A stretch of 64,000 nt of DNA from Ilyomonas sp965277535 (lineage in GTDB: Bacteria > Bacteroidota > Bacteroidia > Chitinophagales > Chitinophagaceae), in contig OZ255825.1 in NCBI GenBank assembly GCA_965277535.1, positions 806,001-870,000 of the forward strand. The letters are read 5' to 3'. A program made the position numbers and the translations under genes. The notes beneath the pieces were generated by a model, which saw nothing but the letters and a program-made list of their open reading frames with translations, ran no database searches and was not told the origin of the DNA. Positions 44,954-53,182 of the stretch are shown piece by piece. Numbering within the stretch: position 1 is the stretch's first letter; each line of letters begins with the position of its first letter.

Positions 44954-45160
44954 ATGACTTCGTTTTCCATCAATACATCAAACACCAGCGCTGCTGCTGT
45001 ATTGTCGATTCCTTCTTCATCCTCTTATAACAAAAAAAGCAGCACAGTAAACACTGTGTACAGTTATTCAGTTTCGCCAAAAACTGAGTCTAAGAAATCA
45101 TCATTTAAGTTTGCTTCTGTTGATTGGGACTTGAATATGAACGAACTGGAATTTGAATAA
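44954..45160 (+). CDS. Small Ser/Thr-rich protein with acidic tail, unknown
   Basis: 68 residues: an N-terminal half of Ser, Thr and Asn with a five-serine run, a basic patch (PKTESKKSSFKF) and an acidic aromatic end, SVDWDLNMNELEFE. No signal peptide or membrane helix. I do not recognise it. A conserved-looking C-terminus after a disordered stretch would fit a small adaptor or a precursor peptide, but nothing near it (PcrB-like enzyme, cca) supports either. It may also be a chance frame. Confidence 0.45.
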   Translation: MTSFSINTSNTSAAAVLSIPSSSSYNKKSSTVNTVYSYSVSPKTESKKSSFKFASVDWDLNMNELEFE

Positions 45161-45201
45161 GATTTGTTTTTATTACGATTATCAATTGCATAGGAGCCTT
45201 T

Positions 45202-45209
45202 TATCTTTG
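45202..45209 (+). promoter_or_regulatory. -7 element TATCTTTG directly before cca
   Basis: An exact TAnnTTTG match ending 5 bases before the ATG at 45215, leaving no room for a normal 5' leader; suggests a leaderless cca transcript. Confidence 0.55.
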
Positions 45210-45214
45210 CCCCG

Positions 45215-46636
45215 ATGCAAATAGACTGTTCTGAAAAAGAATTATTCGTTTTTAAAAAGATTGCAGCGGCTGCGCAGCAATTGCAATATCCTACTTACAT
45301 TATTGGCGGTTTTGTTCGTGATAAGATTATTGGTCGGCGGTCGAAAGATGCCGACATTGTTTGCGTTGGCGATGGCATTGTGCTGGCACAAAAAGTTGCC
45401 GAACGTTTCAACCCTAAACCTTCTGTTGCCTACTTTAAAAACTTCGGCACGGCACAAATTAAAATTGATGGCTTTGAGATTGAATTTGTAGGCGCAAGAA
45501 AAGAAAGCTATCGTGCCGAAAGCCGCAACCCGCTTGTATCTCCGGGCTCTTTGGAAGACGACCAAAACCGCCGCGATTTTACCATCAATGCACTTGCTAT
45601 CAGTTTAAATGGAGAAGATTACGGAAAATTGATTGACCCATTTGATGGAATAAAAGACATCGAAAACAAAACCATTCGCACACCACTCGACCCCAATATA
45701 ACTTTTTCTGATGATCCGCTTCGCATGATGCGAGCCATTCGTTTTGCCTCGCAATTGCATTTTACCATTGAAGAAAAAACACTCGCGGCCGTTGAACGAA
45801 ATGCACATCGCATTGCTATCATTTCAAAAGAAAGAATTACAGATGAACTGAATAAAATTTTATTGAGTCAACAGCCTTCAGTGGGTTTTGGTTTGTTGTT
45901 CCAAACGGGTTTGCTCCAAATTATTTTTCCTCAGATGGCAGATTTGCAGGGCGCGGAAAACATTGATGGAATGGGGCACAAAGATAACTTCTATCACACA
46001 TTACAGGTGATAGACAACGTAGCTGCCAAAAGTGATGATTTGTGGCTGCGCTGGGCGGCCTTGCTGCATGACATTGGAAAGCCCGCCACCAAAGGGTTTG
46101 AGGAAGGTCATGGCTTTACGTTTCATGGTCATGAAGTGGTAGGCGCACGTATGGTTCCAAAAATATTCGCCAAACTAAAACTACCGCTTGGCGACAGCAT
46201 GAAGTTTGTGCAAAAGCTGGTGCTGCTGCATTTGCGTCCAATCAGCCTGACAAAAGAGAACATCACGGATAGCGCCATCCGGCGTTTGTTGTTTGATGCC
46301 GGTGAAGACCTTGATAAATTAATGCTGCTTTGTGAAGCCGACATCACCACAAAAAATAAGCACAAAAGAAAACGTTACCTGCAAAACTTTGAGTTGGTGC
46401 GGGAACGCTTGCAGGAAGTTGAAGAAAAAGATAAGATTAGGGCCTGGCAACCGCCCATAACCGGTGAAATTATCATGCAAACTTTTTCGCTGAAACCAAG
46501 CCGCGAAGTGGGGTTGATTAAAGATGCCATTCGCGAAGCCATGCTGGATGGTGTTATTCCAAATGATTATGAAGCAGCTTATCAATTCATGCTGCAAAAA
46601 GCTGCGGAGATTGGATTGCAGCCTTCTTCGCGATAA
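45215..46636 (+). CDS. cca: CCA tRNA nucleotidyltransferase with HD domain
   Basis: 473 residues. The nucleotidyltransferase core starts TYIIGGFVRDKIIGRRSKDADIV, with the metal-binding Asp pair, then RRDFTINALAISL and DPLRMMRAIRFASQL of the PolyA_pol/CCA fold. A C-terminal HD domain (LLHDIGKPATKG) is typical of the longer bacterial type. The enzyme adds or repairs the 3' CCA of tRNAs; the tRNA genes in this window do not encode CCA, so the activity is needed. Confidence 0.93.
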   Translation: MQIDCSEKELFVFKKIAAAAQQLQYPTYIIGGFVRDKIIGRRSKDADIVCVGDGIVLAQKVAERFNPKPSVAYFKNFGTAQIKIDGFEIEFVGARKESYRAESRNPLVSPGSLEDDQNRRDFTINALAISLNGEDYGKLIDPFDGIKDIENKTIRTPLDPNITFSDDPLRMMRAIRFASQLHFTIEEKTLAAVERNAHRIAIISKERITDELNKILLSQQPSVGFGLLFQTGLLQIIFPQMADLQGAENIDGMGHKDNFYHTLQVIDNVAAKSDDLWLRWAALLHDIGKPATKGFEEGHGFTFHGHEVVGARMVPKIFAKLKLPLGDSMKFVQKLVLLHLRPISLTKENITDSAIRRLLFDAGEDLDKLMLLCEADITTKNKHKRKRYLQNFELVRERLQEVEEKDKIRAWQPPITGEIIMQTFSLKPSREVGLIKDAIREAMLDGVIPNDYEAAYQFMLQKAAEIGLQPSSR

Positions 46637-46640
46637 TTTT

Positions 46641-46736
46641 TTTGAACCACGAAGGCACAAAGCAAAGAAGTTACACAAAGTTTTTTTTTATCCTTCTTGG
46701 TGAAACTTTGTGTTCTTAGTGTCTTTGTGGTTCAAA
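46641..46736. repeat. Palindromic dispersed repeat, copy 2
   Basis: Inverted ends TTTGAACCACGAAGGCACAAAG (split: 46641-46650 and onward) and the closing CTTTGTGGTTCAAA (46723-46736) make a 96-base element like that at 38437-38532, with AAAGTTACAC-type internal units in common. It lies between cca and the PpiD-like gene. Confidence 0.7.
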
Positions 46737-46816
46737 CTATACCAACACTTTGCAAATGTTTGGTTTTGCCCCTTTTTTCGGTACCAATTCAATATTTTTT
46801 AAATGCGGGATTCCCC

Positions 46817-46824
46817 TATTTTTG
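46817..46824 (+). promoter_or_regulatory. -7 element TATTTTTG for the foldase gene
   Basis: An exact TAnnTTTG match 26 bases before the ATG at 46851; no clear TTTG -33 box. It would give a short ordinary leader of about 20 bases. Confidence 0.5.
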
Positions 46825-46850
46825 CCGCTCTCAAAATTTTGTGAACTTAT

Positions 46851-48980
46851 ATGTCAGTCATTCAGCGAATTCGTGATAAAGGTGCGTGGATTGTTTTTGG
46901 CATCATAGCCCTTGCTCTTGTTGCATTTATCCTTCAGGATGCCGCCCTGCGAAAAGGAAATCTTTTTTCCAATAGCAACACCATTGGCAGTGTGAACGGT
47001 GAAAAAATTGACCGTGCCGATTTTCAAAATCAAATCTCTTTTTTTGAATCGGTAAGCAAACAACGGAATCAGGAAATGCCGCCCGGCATGTTGAACGGTC
47101 AGGTTTGGAATTATGTGGTGCAGCAAACTTTGCTGAAACAGGAAATCAGCAAACTGGGCATTGGTTTTACTTCAAGAGAACTGGCGGATGTACTGTTTGG
47201 TCAGAATCCACCCCAATGGATGCAACAACAATTTACCGATCCTAAAACCGGCATTTTTGATGCAGCGGCTGCGCGTCAGCAATTCAATCAGATTAAAAAA
47301 AATCCCGACGACCCGCGCGTTCAGCAAATTCAAAAACAGTTCATTGATCCTACGATACAACAAACTTTGTTTTCCAAGTATTCTTCCTTATTAAGCGAAG
47401 CCGCATACGTACCCAAATGGATGGCAGAAAAAACAAACGCCGACAACAATTCGGTGGCAAAAGCTTCTTTTGTTTTTGTGCCTTATAGTACAATAAGTGA
47501 TAGCGCAGTGAAAGTAAGTGATGATGAAATTAACGCTTATGTAAAAAACCACAGCGAGCTTTACAAGAGAGACGATGAAACGCGTACTGTTCAGTATGTA
47601 AGCTTTAGCGAAGCGCCCAATGCAGCCGATTCTGTATCCGTAAGAGATGCGTTAACAGCTTTAAAGCCTGCGTTTGCATCAACCACCGACGTAGCTTCGT
47701 TTGTAGTGTCGAAGAATAGCGATGTTGTTTACAATGGAAGCTACACAACCAAAAAAGATTTGAAGGACGCGGCCGCTGATACCATCACCAAATTGAGGGA
47801 TGGTGAAGTGTATGGACCATATTTGAATGGCGGCGATTATGAATTGGCAAAGTTGATTGGTAAACGCATGGTGCCTGATTCTGTAAAGGTTCGGCATATC
47901 TTAATTAAAACCGAAGACCAGGGCAAACAAGTGTTGCCTGATTCTGTTGCGAAAAAAAGAATTGACAGCATTTCTACCGCCATTGCACATGGTGCTTCCT
48001 TCGATTCGATGGTGCAAAAATACAGCGACGATCCCGGCAGTAAAGGAACGCATGGTGAATACGATTTTCCGTATTCTCAGTTTAAAACCATTAGTAAGGA
48101 GTTTGCAGAAACTGCATTTTACGATCCCATAGGCACAAAGAAAACGGTGAAAGTTGCTAACCAGCAATATGCAGGTTATCACTACATTGAAGTGTTGAGC
48201 CAAAAAAACATGCAGGACGCTTACAATGTGGCTTACATTGCAAAACCTATTAACGCCAGCAGCGAAACTATTAATAATGCCAGCAGTGCTGCAGCACAAT
48301 TTGCATCTGCCAGCAAAGACCCAAAAAGCTTTGATGCGACAGCTAAAAAAGACAAGCTAACGCCGGTTACTTCGCAGGAAATTAAGAAAGAAGATTATTC
48401 ACTGAGCATGATGGGTGGTGAAAACCGCGACCTGATAAGATGGATTTTTAAAAATAGCGTTGGCGATGTTTCTGACCCGGTTGAATTGGGCGATCAGTAC
48501 ATCGTTGCCATGATTACTTCAGTTGATAAAAAAGGTTTGCCATCGGCAAAAGCGGCGCGACCACTGGTTGAAAACTTTGTACGAAATGAAAAGAAAGCGC
48601 AAACCATCATCAACACAAAAATGAAAGGCAACACGTTGGATGAAGTTGCTAAAAATGCGGGCGCATCTGTTCAAAATTCCGATAGCCTTACGTTTCAATC
48701 GCCGGCCATACCCAACTTAGGTTTTGAACCGAAGTTGTTAGGAGCAGCTTTCAACAAAAGTCTGACTTCAAAAATCAGCAGCCCTGTTGCAGGAACATCG
48801 GGTGTGTTTGTAGTGAAAAGCAATGGCGTAACAGCTTTGGCTTCTTCGGGCTTGCCAATCGAGCAGGTACAAAGCAACCTGAAAAGACAATTGCAGCAAC
48901 AACAGCAAAGCAGCGGTGGTGTGTTTGAAGCGCTTCGCAAAAATGCTTCTGTTACCGATAACCGTTCTGATTTTTATTAA
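46851..48980 (+). CDS. PpiD/SurA-type peptidylprolyl isomerase
   Basis: 709 residues. One N-terminal membrane helix (WIVFGIIALALVAFIL, about 13-28) anchors a SurA-N-like region and a PpiC rotamase domain (VKVRHILIKTEDQ through HGEYDFPYSQF, about 344-420), with a second related region to the C-terminus and a Gln-rich segment near residue 685. PpiD-type foldases help newly secreted outer-membrane proteins in the periplasm. The gene follows a palindromic repeat and a variant motif copy (46751-46765). Confidence 0.9.
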   Translation: MSVIQRIRDKGAWIVFGIIALALVAFILQDAALRKGNLFSNSNTIGSVNGEKIDRADFQNQISFFESVSKQRNQEMPPGMLNGQVWNYVVQQTLLKQEISKLGIGFTSRELADVLFGQNPPQWMQQQFTDPKTGIFDAAAARQQFNQIKKNPDDPRVQQIQKQFIDPTIQQTLFSKYSSLLSEAAYVPKWMAEKTNADNNSVAKASFVFVPYSTISDSAVKVSDDEINAYVKNHSELYKRDDETRTVQYVSFSEAPNAADSVSVRDALTALKPAFASTTDVASFVVSKNSDVVYNGSYTTKKDLKDAAADTITKLRDGEVYGPYLNGGDYELAKLIGKRMVPDSVKVRHILIKTEDQGKQVLPDSVAKKRIDSISTAIAHGASFDSMVQKYSDDPGSKGTHGEYDFPYSQFKTISKEFAETAFYDPIGTKKTVKVANQQYAGYHYIEVLSQKNMQDAYNVAYIAKPINASSETINNASSAAAQFASASKDPKSFDATAKKDKLTPVTSQEIKKEDYSLSMMGGENRDLIRWIFKNSVGDVSDPVELGDQYIVAMITSVDKKGLPSAKAARPLVENFVRNEKKAQTIINTKMKGNTLDEVAKNAGASVQNSDSLTFQSPAIPNLGFEPKLLGAAFNKSLTSKISSPVAGTSGVFVVKSNGVTALASSGLPIEQVQSNLKRQLQQQQQSSGGVFEALRKNASVTDNRSDFY

Positions 48981-49003
48981 ATTATATTTTAGATTTCTTG
49001 CAC

Positions 49004-49043
49004 AAACGGCTGCTTCATGTTATGTTGCAGCCGTTTGTTTTTG
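49004..49043 (+). terminator. Terminator after the foldase gene, merging with the dispersed motif
   Basis: CAAACGGCTGC (49004-49014) and GCAGCCGTTTG (49028-49038) pair perfectly over 11 bp, followed by TTTTTGCCC. The 3' arm and T tail are also an exact copy of the 12-mer motif (49035-49046). Confidence 0.8.
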
Positions 49044-49046
49044 CCC
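49035..49046 (-). repeat. Representative copy of the dispersed 12-mer GGCAAAAACAAA
   Basis: Exact copies on the plus strand start at 6310, 10186, 13517, 21149, 24640, 27705, 50654, 50918 and 54425; on the minus strand (TTTGTTTTTGCC) at 5606, 13095, 35251, 39752, 49035, 58841 and 59195. One-base variants keeping GCAAAAACAAA lie at 11135, 41935, 42256, 44724, 53602, 58325 and 59303. On the GG side an AT-rich ATATTTTT is often found, so the full unit may be about 20 bases. Confidence 0.85.
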
Positions 49047-49067
49047 ATATTTTAAACTATACAAAAC

Positions 49068-49379
49068 ATGAAACAGTCCCTGATTCATCATGCTATTTTC
49101 TGGTTGAAAAATCCTACAAAAGAAAACATTGAAAAGTTAGTGGAAGGAGTGAAAACATTGTCAGCCGTTCCGCAGGTAAAAGCTCTGCATGTTGGCGTTA
49201 CGGCAAGCACTGAGCAACGTGATGTGGTAGATGCTTCGTGGAGCGTTTCTGAAATTATGTTTTTTGGTAGTTTGGACGACCAGGCAACCTACCAAACGCA
49301 TCCTATTCATCAATCGTTTGTTGCCAATTACAGCCATTTATGGGATCGCGTTGTGGTATATGATGCGTTGAATGTTTAG
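49068..49379 (+). CDS. Dabb family protein (stress-responsive alpha/beta barrel)
   Basis: 103 residues of the Dabb ferredoxin-like fold: KQSLIHHAIFWLKNPTKENIEKLVEGVKTL at the start and TYQTHPIHQSFVANYSHLWDRVVVYD at the end. Members form dimers; bacterial roles are mostly unknown. Its stop codon overlaps the end of the convergent SCO gene by 4 bases. Confidence 0.87.
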   Translation: MKQSLIHHAIFWLKNPTKENIEKLVEGVKTLSAVPQVKALHVGVTASTEQRDVVDASWSVSEIMFFGSLDDQATYQTHPIHQSFVANYSHLWDRVVVYDALNV

Positions 49380-50035
49380 TCGGCAGCATTCGAAAAATTA
49401 CTTCCCGAGAAATTGGTGTTCTTCTCTTTTAATAAAACAGTAATATCTTCTTGAAGCTGCTCTAAATCGGCGTTTTTTAAACCATCATAAATTTCGCCGC
49501 GCAGATTTCCGTTTTTATCAACCAGCGCCAAAAATTGGGTATGCAAAAATTGGTCGTTAATGTTTACAACTGCATTCTTTGGATCGTCAAGCAAATAGCT
49601 GTTACGCGCTTGGCTGTACAAACTGTCTTTGCGGCCGGTTAAAAAAATCCATTTGTTTGTATCAACGTTCATCTTTTTTGCATAAGCTTTTAGCTGTGCT
49701 GCTGAATCGGTTTCCGGGTCGGATGTATGTGAAACAATTAAAAAATCAGGATTATTTTTAAACTTGTCGTACATTTTTTTTAAGTTGCCATTCATGCGCG
49801 GGCAAATGCCTTTGCAGGTGGTAAAAAAATAATTCACCACGCACACTTTTCCCAGCATGTCTTTTCGTGTAAACGTTGTGCCGTTTTCAGAAGTAAAAGA
49901 AAATGGTTGCACAGAAGCTGAAAGCTTTGGCAGCCTTGTTTTCCAGTTATCAGTTCCCCAAAAAACAAAGAATAAAAACAACACCAGAAGCCCGATAAAA
50001 AAACCACCGTAAATAAGAAGTTTTTTCCTGTTCAT
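49376..50035 (-). CDS. SCO1/SenC family copper protein
   Basis: 219 residues. One N-terminal membrane helix (LLIYGGFFIGLLVLFLFFVFW) anchors a thioredoxin-like domain with Cys74 and Cys78 in TTCKGICPR and the third copper ligand, His, in FLHTQFLALVD (about residue 165). SCO proteins deliver copper to cytochrome c oxidase subunit II or act as thiol reductants. No oxidase genes are adjacent, but a MerC gene is divergent at 104 bases. The start at 50035 lies 4 bases after an exact -7 element. Confidence 0.92.
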   Translation of the reverse strand: MNRKKLLIYGGFFIGLLVLFLFFVFWGTDNWKTRLPKLSASVQPFSFTSENGTTFTRKDMLGKVCVVNYFFTTCKGICPRMNGNLKKMYDKFKNNPDFLIVSHTSDPETDSAAQLKAYAKKMNVDTNKWIFLTGRKDSLYSQARNSYLLDDPKNAVVNINDQFLHTQFLALVDKNGNLRGEIYDGLKNADLEQLQEDITVLLKEKNTNFSGSNFSNAAD

Positions 50036-50039
50036 ACAA

Positions 50040-50047
50040 CAAAGTTA
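50040..50047 (-). promoter_or_regulatory. -7 element TAACTTTG directly before the SCO gene
   Basis: On the minus strand an exact TAnnTTTG ends 4 bases before the ATG at 50035, again leaving no leader. Gives divergent transcription with the merC-like gene. Confidence 0.55.
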
Positions 50048-50126
50048 CAGCAGTAAATTTTGGGTTTGTTTACTCTAACATTCTGTTATACCGTTTTATA
50101 ATTGCTGCTATTTTGCGGTTCACTTT

Positions 50127-50134
50127 TATTTTTG
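50127..50134 (+). promoter_or_regulatory. -7 element TATTTTTG directly before the MerC-type gene
   Basis: An exact TAnnTTTG match ends 4 bases before the ATG at 50139. A TTG at 50102-50104, 22 bases upstream, may serve as -33. Confidence 0.55.
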
Positions 50135-50138
50135 CAGA

Positions 50139-50531
50139 ATGCGTTTAAAAATCAATTGGGATGGCGTAGGTGTAACGGCTTCAGTTGCCTGTGCTATTCA
50201 TTGCGCAATATTGCCTCTCATTTTTACCAGCTTGCCTTTCTTTGGTATTGAACTGCTTGATAATCCAACCTTTGAAATTGGTATGATTGCGCTTGCTGCA
50301 GCCGTTGGTTGTTACTCTTTATTTCATGGTTACAACAAGCATCATCATCGCTTATTGCCGCTCCTTATTTTTCTCCTTGGTATTTTGTTTTTATGTGCAA
50401 AACAAATATGGCATGAGGAGCAAATGTGGTTGCTTCCACCGGCTGTTGTACTAATTGTAACGGCACATTATCTCAATTATAAATCGTGCAAAAAAGCAGC
50501 TCATTGCCATGCAGATGATTGCAATCATTGA
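50139..50531 (+). CDS. MerC domain membrane protein
   Basis: 130 residues with four membrane segments. Cys18 and Cys22 in ACAIHCAILP match the first metal-binding pair of MerC mercury transporters, and the C-terminus has Cys and His (SCKKAAHCHADDCNH). No mer operon is nearby, so it more likely handles another soft metal; the divergent SCO copper gene hints at copper. This is inference. The start is fixed by a -7 element 4 bases upstream. Confidence 0.88.
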   Translation: MRLKINWDGVGVTASVACAIHCAILPLIFTSLPFFGIELLDNPTFEIGMIALAAAVGCYSLFHGYNKHHHRLLPLLIFLLGILFLCAKQIWHEEQMWLLPPAVVLIVTAHYLNYKSCKKAAHCHADDCNH

Positions 50532-50542
50532 TATTTTCATTC

Positions 50543-51262
50543 ATGTCCAATTCTTATTTTCAATTCAAACAATTCACAGTTCATCAGGAAAAATCTGCAA
50601 TGAAAGTTTGCACTGATTCTTGTTTGTTTGGTGCATGGGCAGCTGATTATTTGGGCAAAAACAAATCTATCAAACGCATACTCGATATTGGTACAGGAAC
50701 AGGATTGTTAAGTCTTATGCTGGCGCAACAATGCGATGCCAACATTGATGCAGTTGAGATAGATAACTCATCTGCCAATGAGGCAAAACAAAACTTTCTG
50801 CTATCGCCCTGGCAAGAAAGACTGCATTGTTATGAAGAAAAAATACAGGATTTTTCACCTAACGAAAAGTATGACTTCATCATCAGCAATCCACCGTTTT
50901 ATGAAAACGATTTATTGGGCAAAAACAAAAATAGAAATGTGGCACATCACAATGCTGGCCTCACTTTGGGAGAATTGATAATCGCTATAAAAAGATTATT
51001 GAATGATGAAGGAAGCTTTGCCATTTTATTGCCTTATCATCGAACAAAAGAAGTTGAAAAGATGGCAAAGGAAGAAGACTTTTTTGTACAAAAACAAAGC
51101 TTCGTAAAACAAACCATCAATCATTCATTTTTCAGGAGTATCAATTTGTTTTCAAAAGAAAAACATTCGGTTGTTCAAAGTGAAATCTGCATAAAAAATG
51201 AAAACAACCACTACACAAAAGAGTTCATTTTTTTATTGAAAGAATATTACCTCCATTTGTAA
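50543..51262 (+). CDS. tRNA1(Val) (adenine(37)-N6)-methyltransferase
   Basis: 239 residues of the TrmN6 (YfiC) type. The N-terminus has FKQFTVHQEKSAMKVCTDSCLFGAWA; the SAM site reads ILDIGTGTGLLSLMLAQQC, and the N6-adenine signature is IISNPPFYEN (about 115-124). It would methylate A37 of tRNA1(Val). It starts 12 bases after the MerC-type stop and may be co-transcribed. Two exact copies of the dispersed 12-mer, 264 bases apart, lie inside it, both coding for GKNK. Confidence 0.88.
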   Translation: MSNSYFQFKQFTVHQEKSAMKVCTDSCLFGAWAADYLGKNKSIKRILDIGTGTGLLSLMLAQQCDANIDAVEIDNSSANEAKQNFLLSPWQERLHCYEEKIQDFSPNEKYDFIISNPPFYENDLLGKNKNRNVAHHNAGLTLGELIIAIKRLLNDEGSFAILLPYHRTKEVEKMAKEEDFFVQKQSFVKQTINHSFFRSINLFSKEKHSVVQSEICIKNENNHYTKEFIFLLKEYYLHL

Positions 51263-51271
51263 ATACAAAGG

Positions 51272-52468
51272 CTAATGCGCTGTATAGTTTTGTAAATAGG
51301 CAAATCGTTCTGTTAGTATTCCGTTCTTCAGAATAGTAGCGCGTTGTATAATGTCGCTGTTGCCGGTTATTAAATCGTGCAAAACATATTTAATCAATTG
51401 GTCACCAAAAAAATCTGAGGCGTCGCAAGGCAGTTCGTTAGGCAAGTTGCCTACTGCCATTACATCAATGCTATCGGGTAAAAATGGTTCCGTTTTTTGT
51501 AAGGTTTTTTTATCAATGCCGTAAATAGGGTCTTCTATTGTCCCATCAGCTAGATTAATGGGAATGCTGCCCTCTTTATCGTCGGTAATATCAGCAATGG
51601 TTTGTATTCTGAAATCCTTACGCTGCACCGCTTCCGGCTCAAACAAGCGTGGTAACGTTGCATCCCAGTAAATGCCATTGATTAAAACATCGGTTTGCGA
51701 GCAATAAGAATCGAACAAGCAATCATAATCTTGTGCATTTGCATGAAAATCATCGCGGCTGAAGGTACGTTTGTCTTTGTGTGTATATAAGTCCGCACCT
51801 TTCAAATGCACATACACAGGATAAGCGAATTCTTTGGCCAAAAAATCTTCTGCTTCTACTTCCTGCGCATCCATCAGATTCATCACTTCCAGCACACCAT
51901 GCGCTACTCTCCCGCTGCCGGTTACAACAACTTTTATATTGGGCAATTTCAAACCAAAATAACTTCGTATCAGGTTTCGGTAATCGGTGCTTTTATAAAC
52001 ACGCGGCAATAAAAATGTATTGCTGCGAATGCCATACGCCATCATGCCGTTGTGTGCACCTACAACGCCTGCAAAAAAGCCAAAACCAATAATGCGTTGT
52101 CCATCTTCGTGCTCCAAACATTCGTAATCAATCAATGTTATACGCTTGTCAATCATGGCGTGCATCAGCTTTTGATTGTGCGGTTGTTCTTTTTTTGTGT
52201 GTGAAAAAAACAGGTACGTTTTGTTTGGTATCAACTCGTTTACCGGCACTTCTTTGATACCTAACAACACATTACAATCTTCCAGATTTTCCGAAACGAT
52301 GGCGCCAGCTTTTTGATATGCTTCATCCGTAAAACAACGTTTGTGAGAAGGTTGTACGACGATTTTGCAATCGTAACTTCTTAACAACCACAGGCAGTGT
52401 TTTGGTGTGAGCGCAACCCGGTTGTCTTCTGGTATTTTGCCTTCGCGAATGATTCCAATCACAAACAT
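51272..52468 (-). CDS. Saccharopine dehydrogenase-like NAD(P)-dependent oxidoreductase (AlaDH/PNT N-terminal fold)
   Basis: 398 residues. The N-terminus IGIIREGKIPEDNRVALTPKHC is that of the alanine dehydrogenase/PNT family; the Rossmann site is VVVTGSGRVAHGVLEVM (about 184-200). This length and pattern match the saccharopine dehydrogenase (lysine-forming) type. An aminoadipate-semialdehyde-type dehydrogenase on the same strand (54451-55974) suggests lysine breakdown through saccharopine. The start at 52468 leads directly into the first strand; an ATG at 52507 is possible. Confidence 0.8.
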   Translation of the reverse strand: MFVIGIIREGKIPEDNRVALTPKHCLWLLRSYDCKIVVQPSHKRCFTDEAYQKAGAIVSENLEDCNVLLGIKEVPVNELIPNKTYLFFSHTKKEQPHNQKLMHAMIDKRITLIDYECLEHEDGQRIIGFGFFAGVVGAHNGMMAYGIRSNTFLLPRVYKSTDYRNLIRSYFGLKLPNIKVVVTGSGRVAHGVLEVMNLMDAQEVEAEDFLAKEFAYPVYVHLKGADLYTHKDKRTFSRDDFHANAQDYDCLFDSYCSQTDVLINGIYWDATLPRLFEPEAVQRKDFRIQTIADITDDKEGSIPINLADGTIEDPIYGIDKKTLQKTEPFLPDSIDVMAVGNLPNELPCDASDFFGDQLIKYVLHDLITGNSDIIQRATILKNGILTERFAYLQNYTAH

Positions 52469-52567
52469 TGAATGCTTTTTGAGCAAGGTAATCGTTTCAG
52501 GAAACAAGATTACAAAGCATTTACAAGTGGAAGCGAATTTTAGTGTTCTGTTTGACAGGATGCGTTA

Positions 52568-52575
52568 TAGCTTTG
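52568..52575 (+). promoter_or_regulatory. -7 element TAGCTTTG directly before hscB
   Basis: An exact TAnnTTTG match ends 4 bases before the GTG at 52580, the fifth such case in the window. Confidence 0.55.
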
Positions 52576-52579
52576 CAAG

Positions 52580-53089
52580 GTGAATTACTTTGAATTGTTC
52601 GAAATGCCGGCTTCGCTTCAGCCCGATGAAAAGAGGGTAAAACAAAAGTTTTATGAATTGAGCCGGAAGTATCATCCTGATTTTTATACAAACGAATCTA
52701 AAGCAGAACAGGCGCAAGCTTTGGAACTGTCATCTTTAGTAAATAAAGCTTATAAAACGTTTCAAAATAAGGATGCAATCATTCAATACGTTTTGAAGGA
52801 AAAAGGGCTGTTGGTAGAAGAAGAAAAATATGAATTGCCTCCCTCTTTTTTAATGGAAATGCTGGAATTGAACGAGCAACTGATGGATGCTAAAATGGAA
52901 GAAGATAAAGTATTAATAACAGCCATTCATCAACAAATCAAAAACGCAGAAACAGAAATTTATGAGCCTGTTAAAAAGATTATTGAGCATTATAAAGAAG
53001 GTGTTACTACCGAAGAAGAGTTGCTGCAAGTGAAAGCGTATTATTACAAGAAAAAATACCTTTCGCGTATTTTGGCAGGTATGCGTTGA
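52580..53089 (+). CDS. hscB: Fe-S assembly co-chaperone HscB
   Basis: 169 residues: an N-terminal J domain (NYFELFEMP, with HPD near residues 33-35 in RKYHPDFY) and the C-terminal three-helix HSCB oligomerisation domain (LMEMLELNEQLMDAK, YYKKKYLSRILAGM). HscB brings the scaffold IscU to the Hsp70 HscA in iron-sulfur cluster transfer. The start is GTG, supported by the -7 element 4 bases upstream; no ATG fits. No isc genes are adjacent. Its 3' end overlaps the promoter of the tRNA-Leu locus. Confidence 0.9.
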   Translation: MNYFELFEMPASLQPDEKRVKQKFYELSRKYHPDFYTNESKAEQAQALELSSLVNKAYKTFQNKDAIIQYVLKEKGLLVEEEKYELPPSFLMEMLELNEQLMDAKMEEDKVLITAIHQQIKNAETEIYEPVKKIIEHYKEGVTTEEELLQVKAYYYKKKYLSRILAGMR

Positions 53090-53102
53090 TGTTTTACTTT
53101 CG
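53071..53102 (+). promoter_or_regulatory. Promoter of the tRNA-Leu locus
   Basis: TTTG (53071-53074), 20 bases, TACTTTCG (53095-53102): a good Bacteroidota promoter with one mismatch in the -7 element, 21 bases before the damaged tRNA copy. The intact copy at 53492 has no clear promoter of its own. Confidence 0.6.
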
Positions 53103-53138
53103 CTGCCCTTTACAAAGCGTTTTGCCCAGATGGCGGAA

Positions 53139-53158
53139 CCTGCCTACCGGCAGGCAGG
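53139..53158. repeat. 20-base near-palindrome insertion, copy 2
   Basis: CCTGCCTACCGGCAGGCAGG, self-complementary except for one pair. Removing it restores GGCGGAATTGGTAGACGC exactly as in the intact tRNA. Confidence 0.85.
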
Positions 53159-53182
53159 TTGGTAGACGCGCAAGACTCAAAA

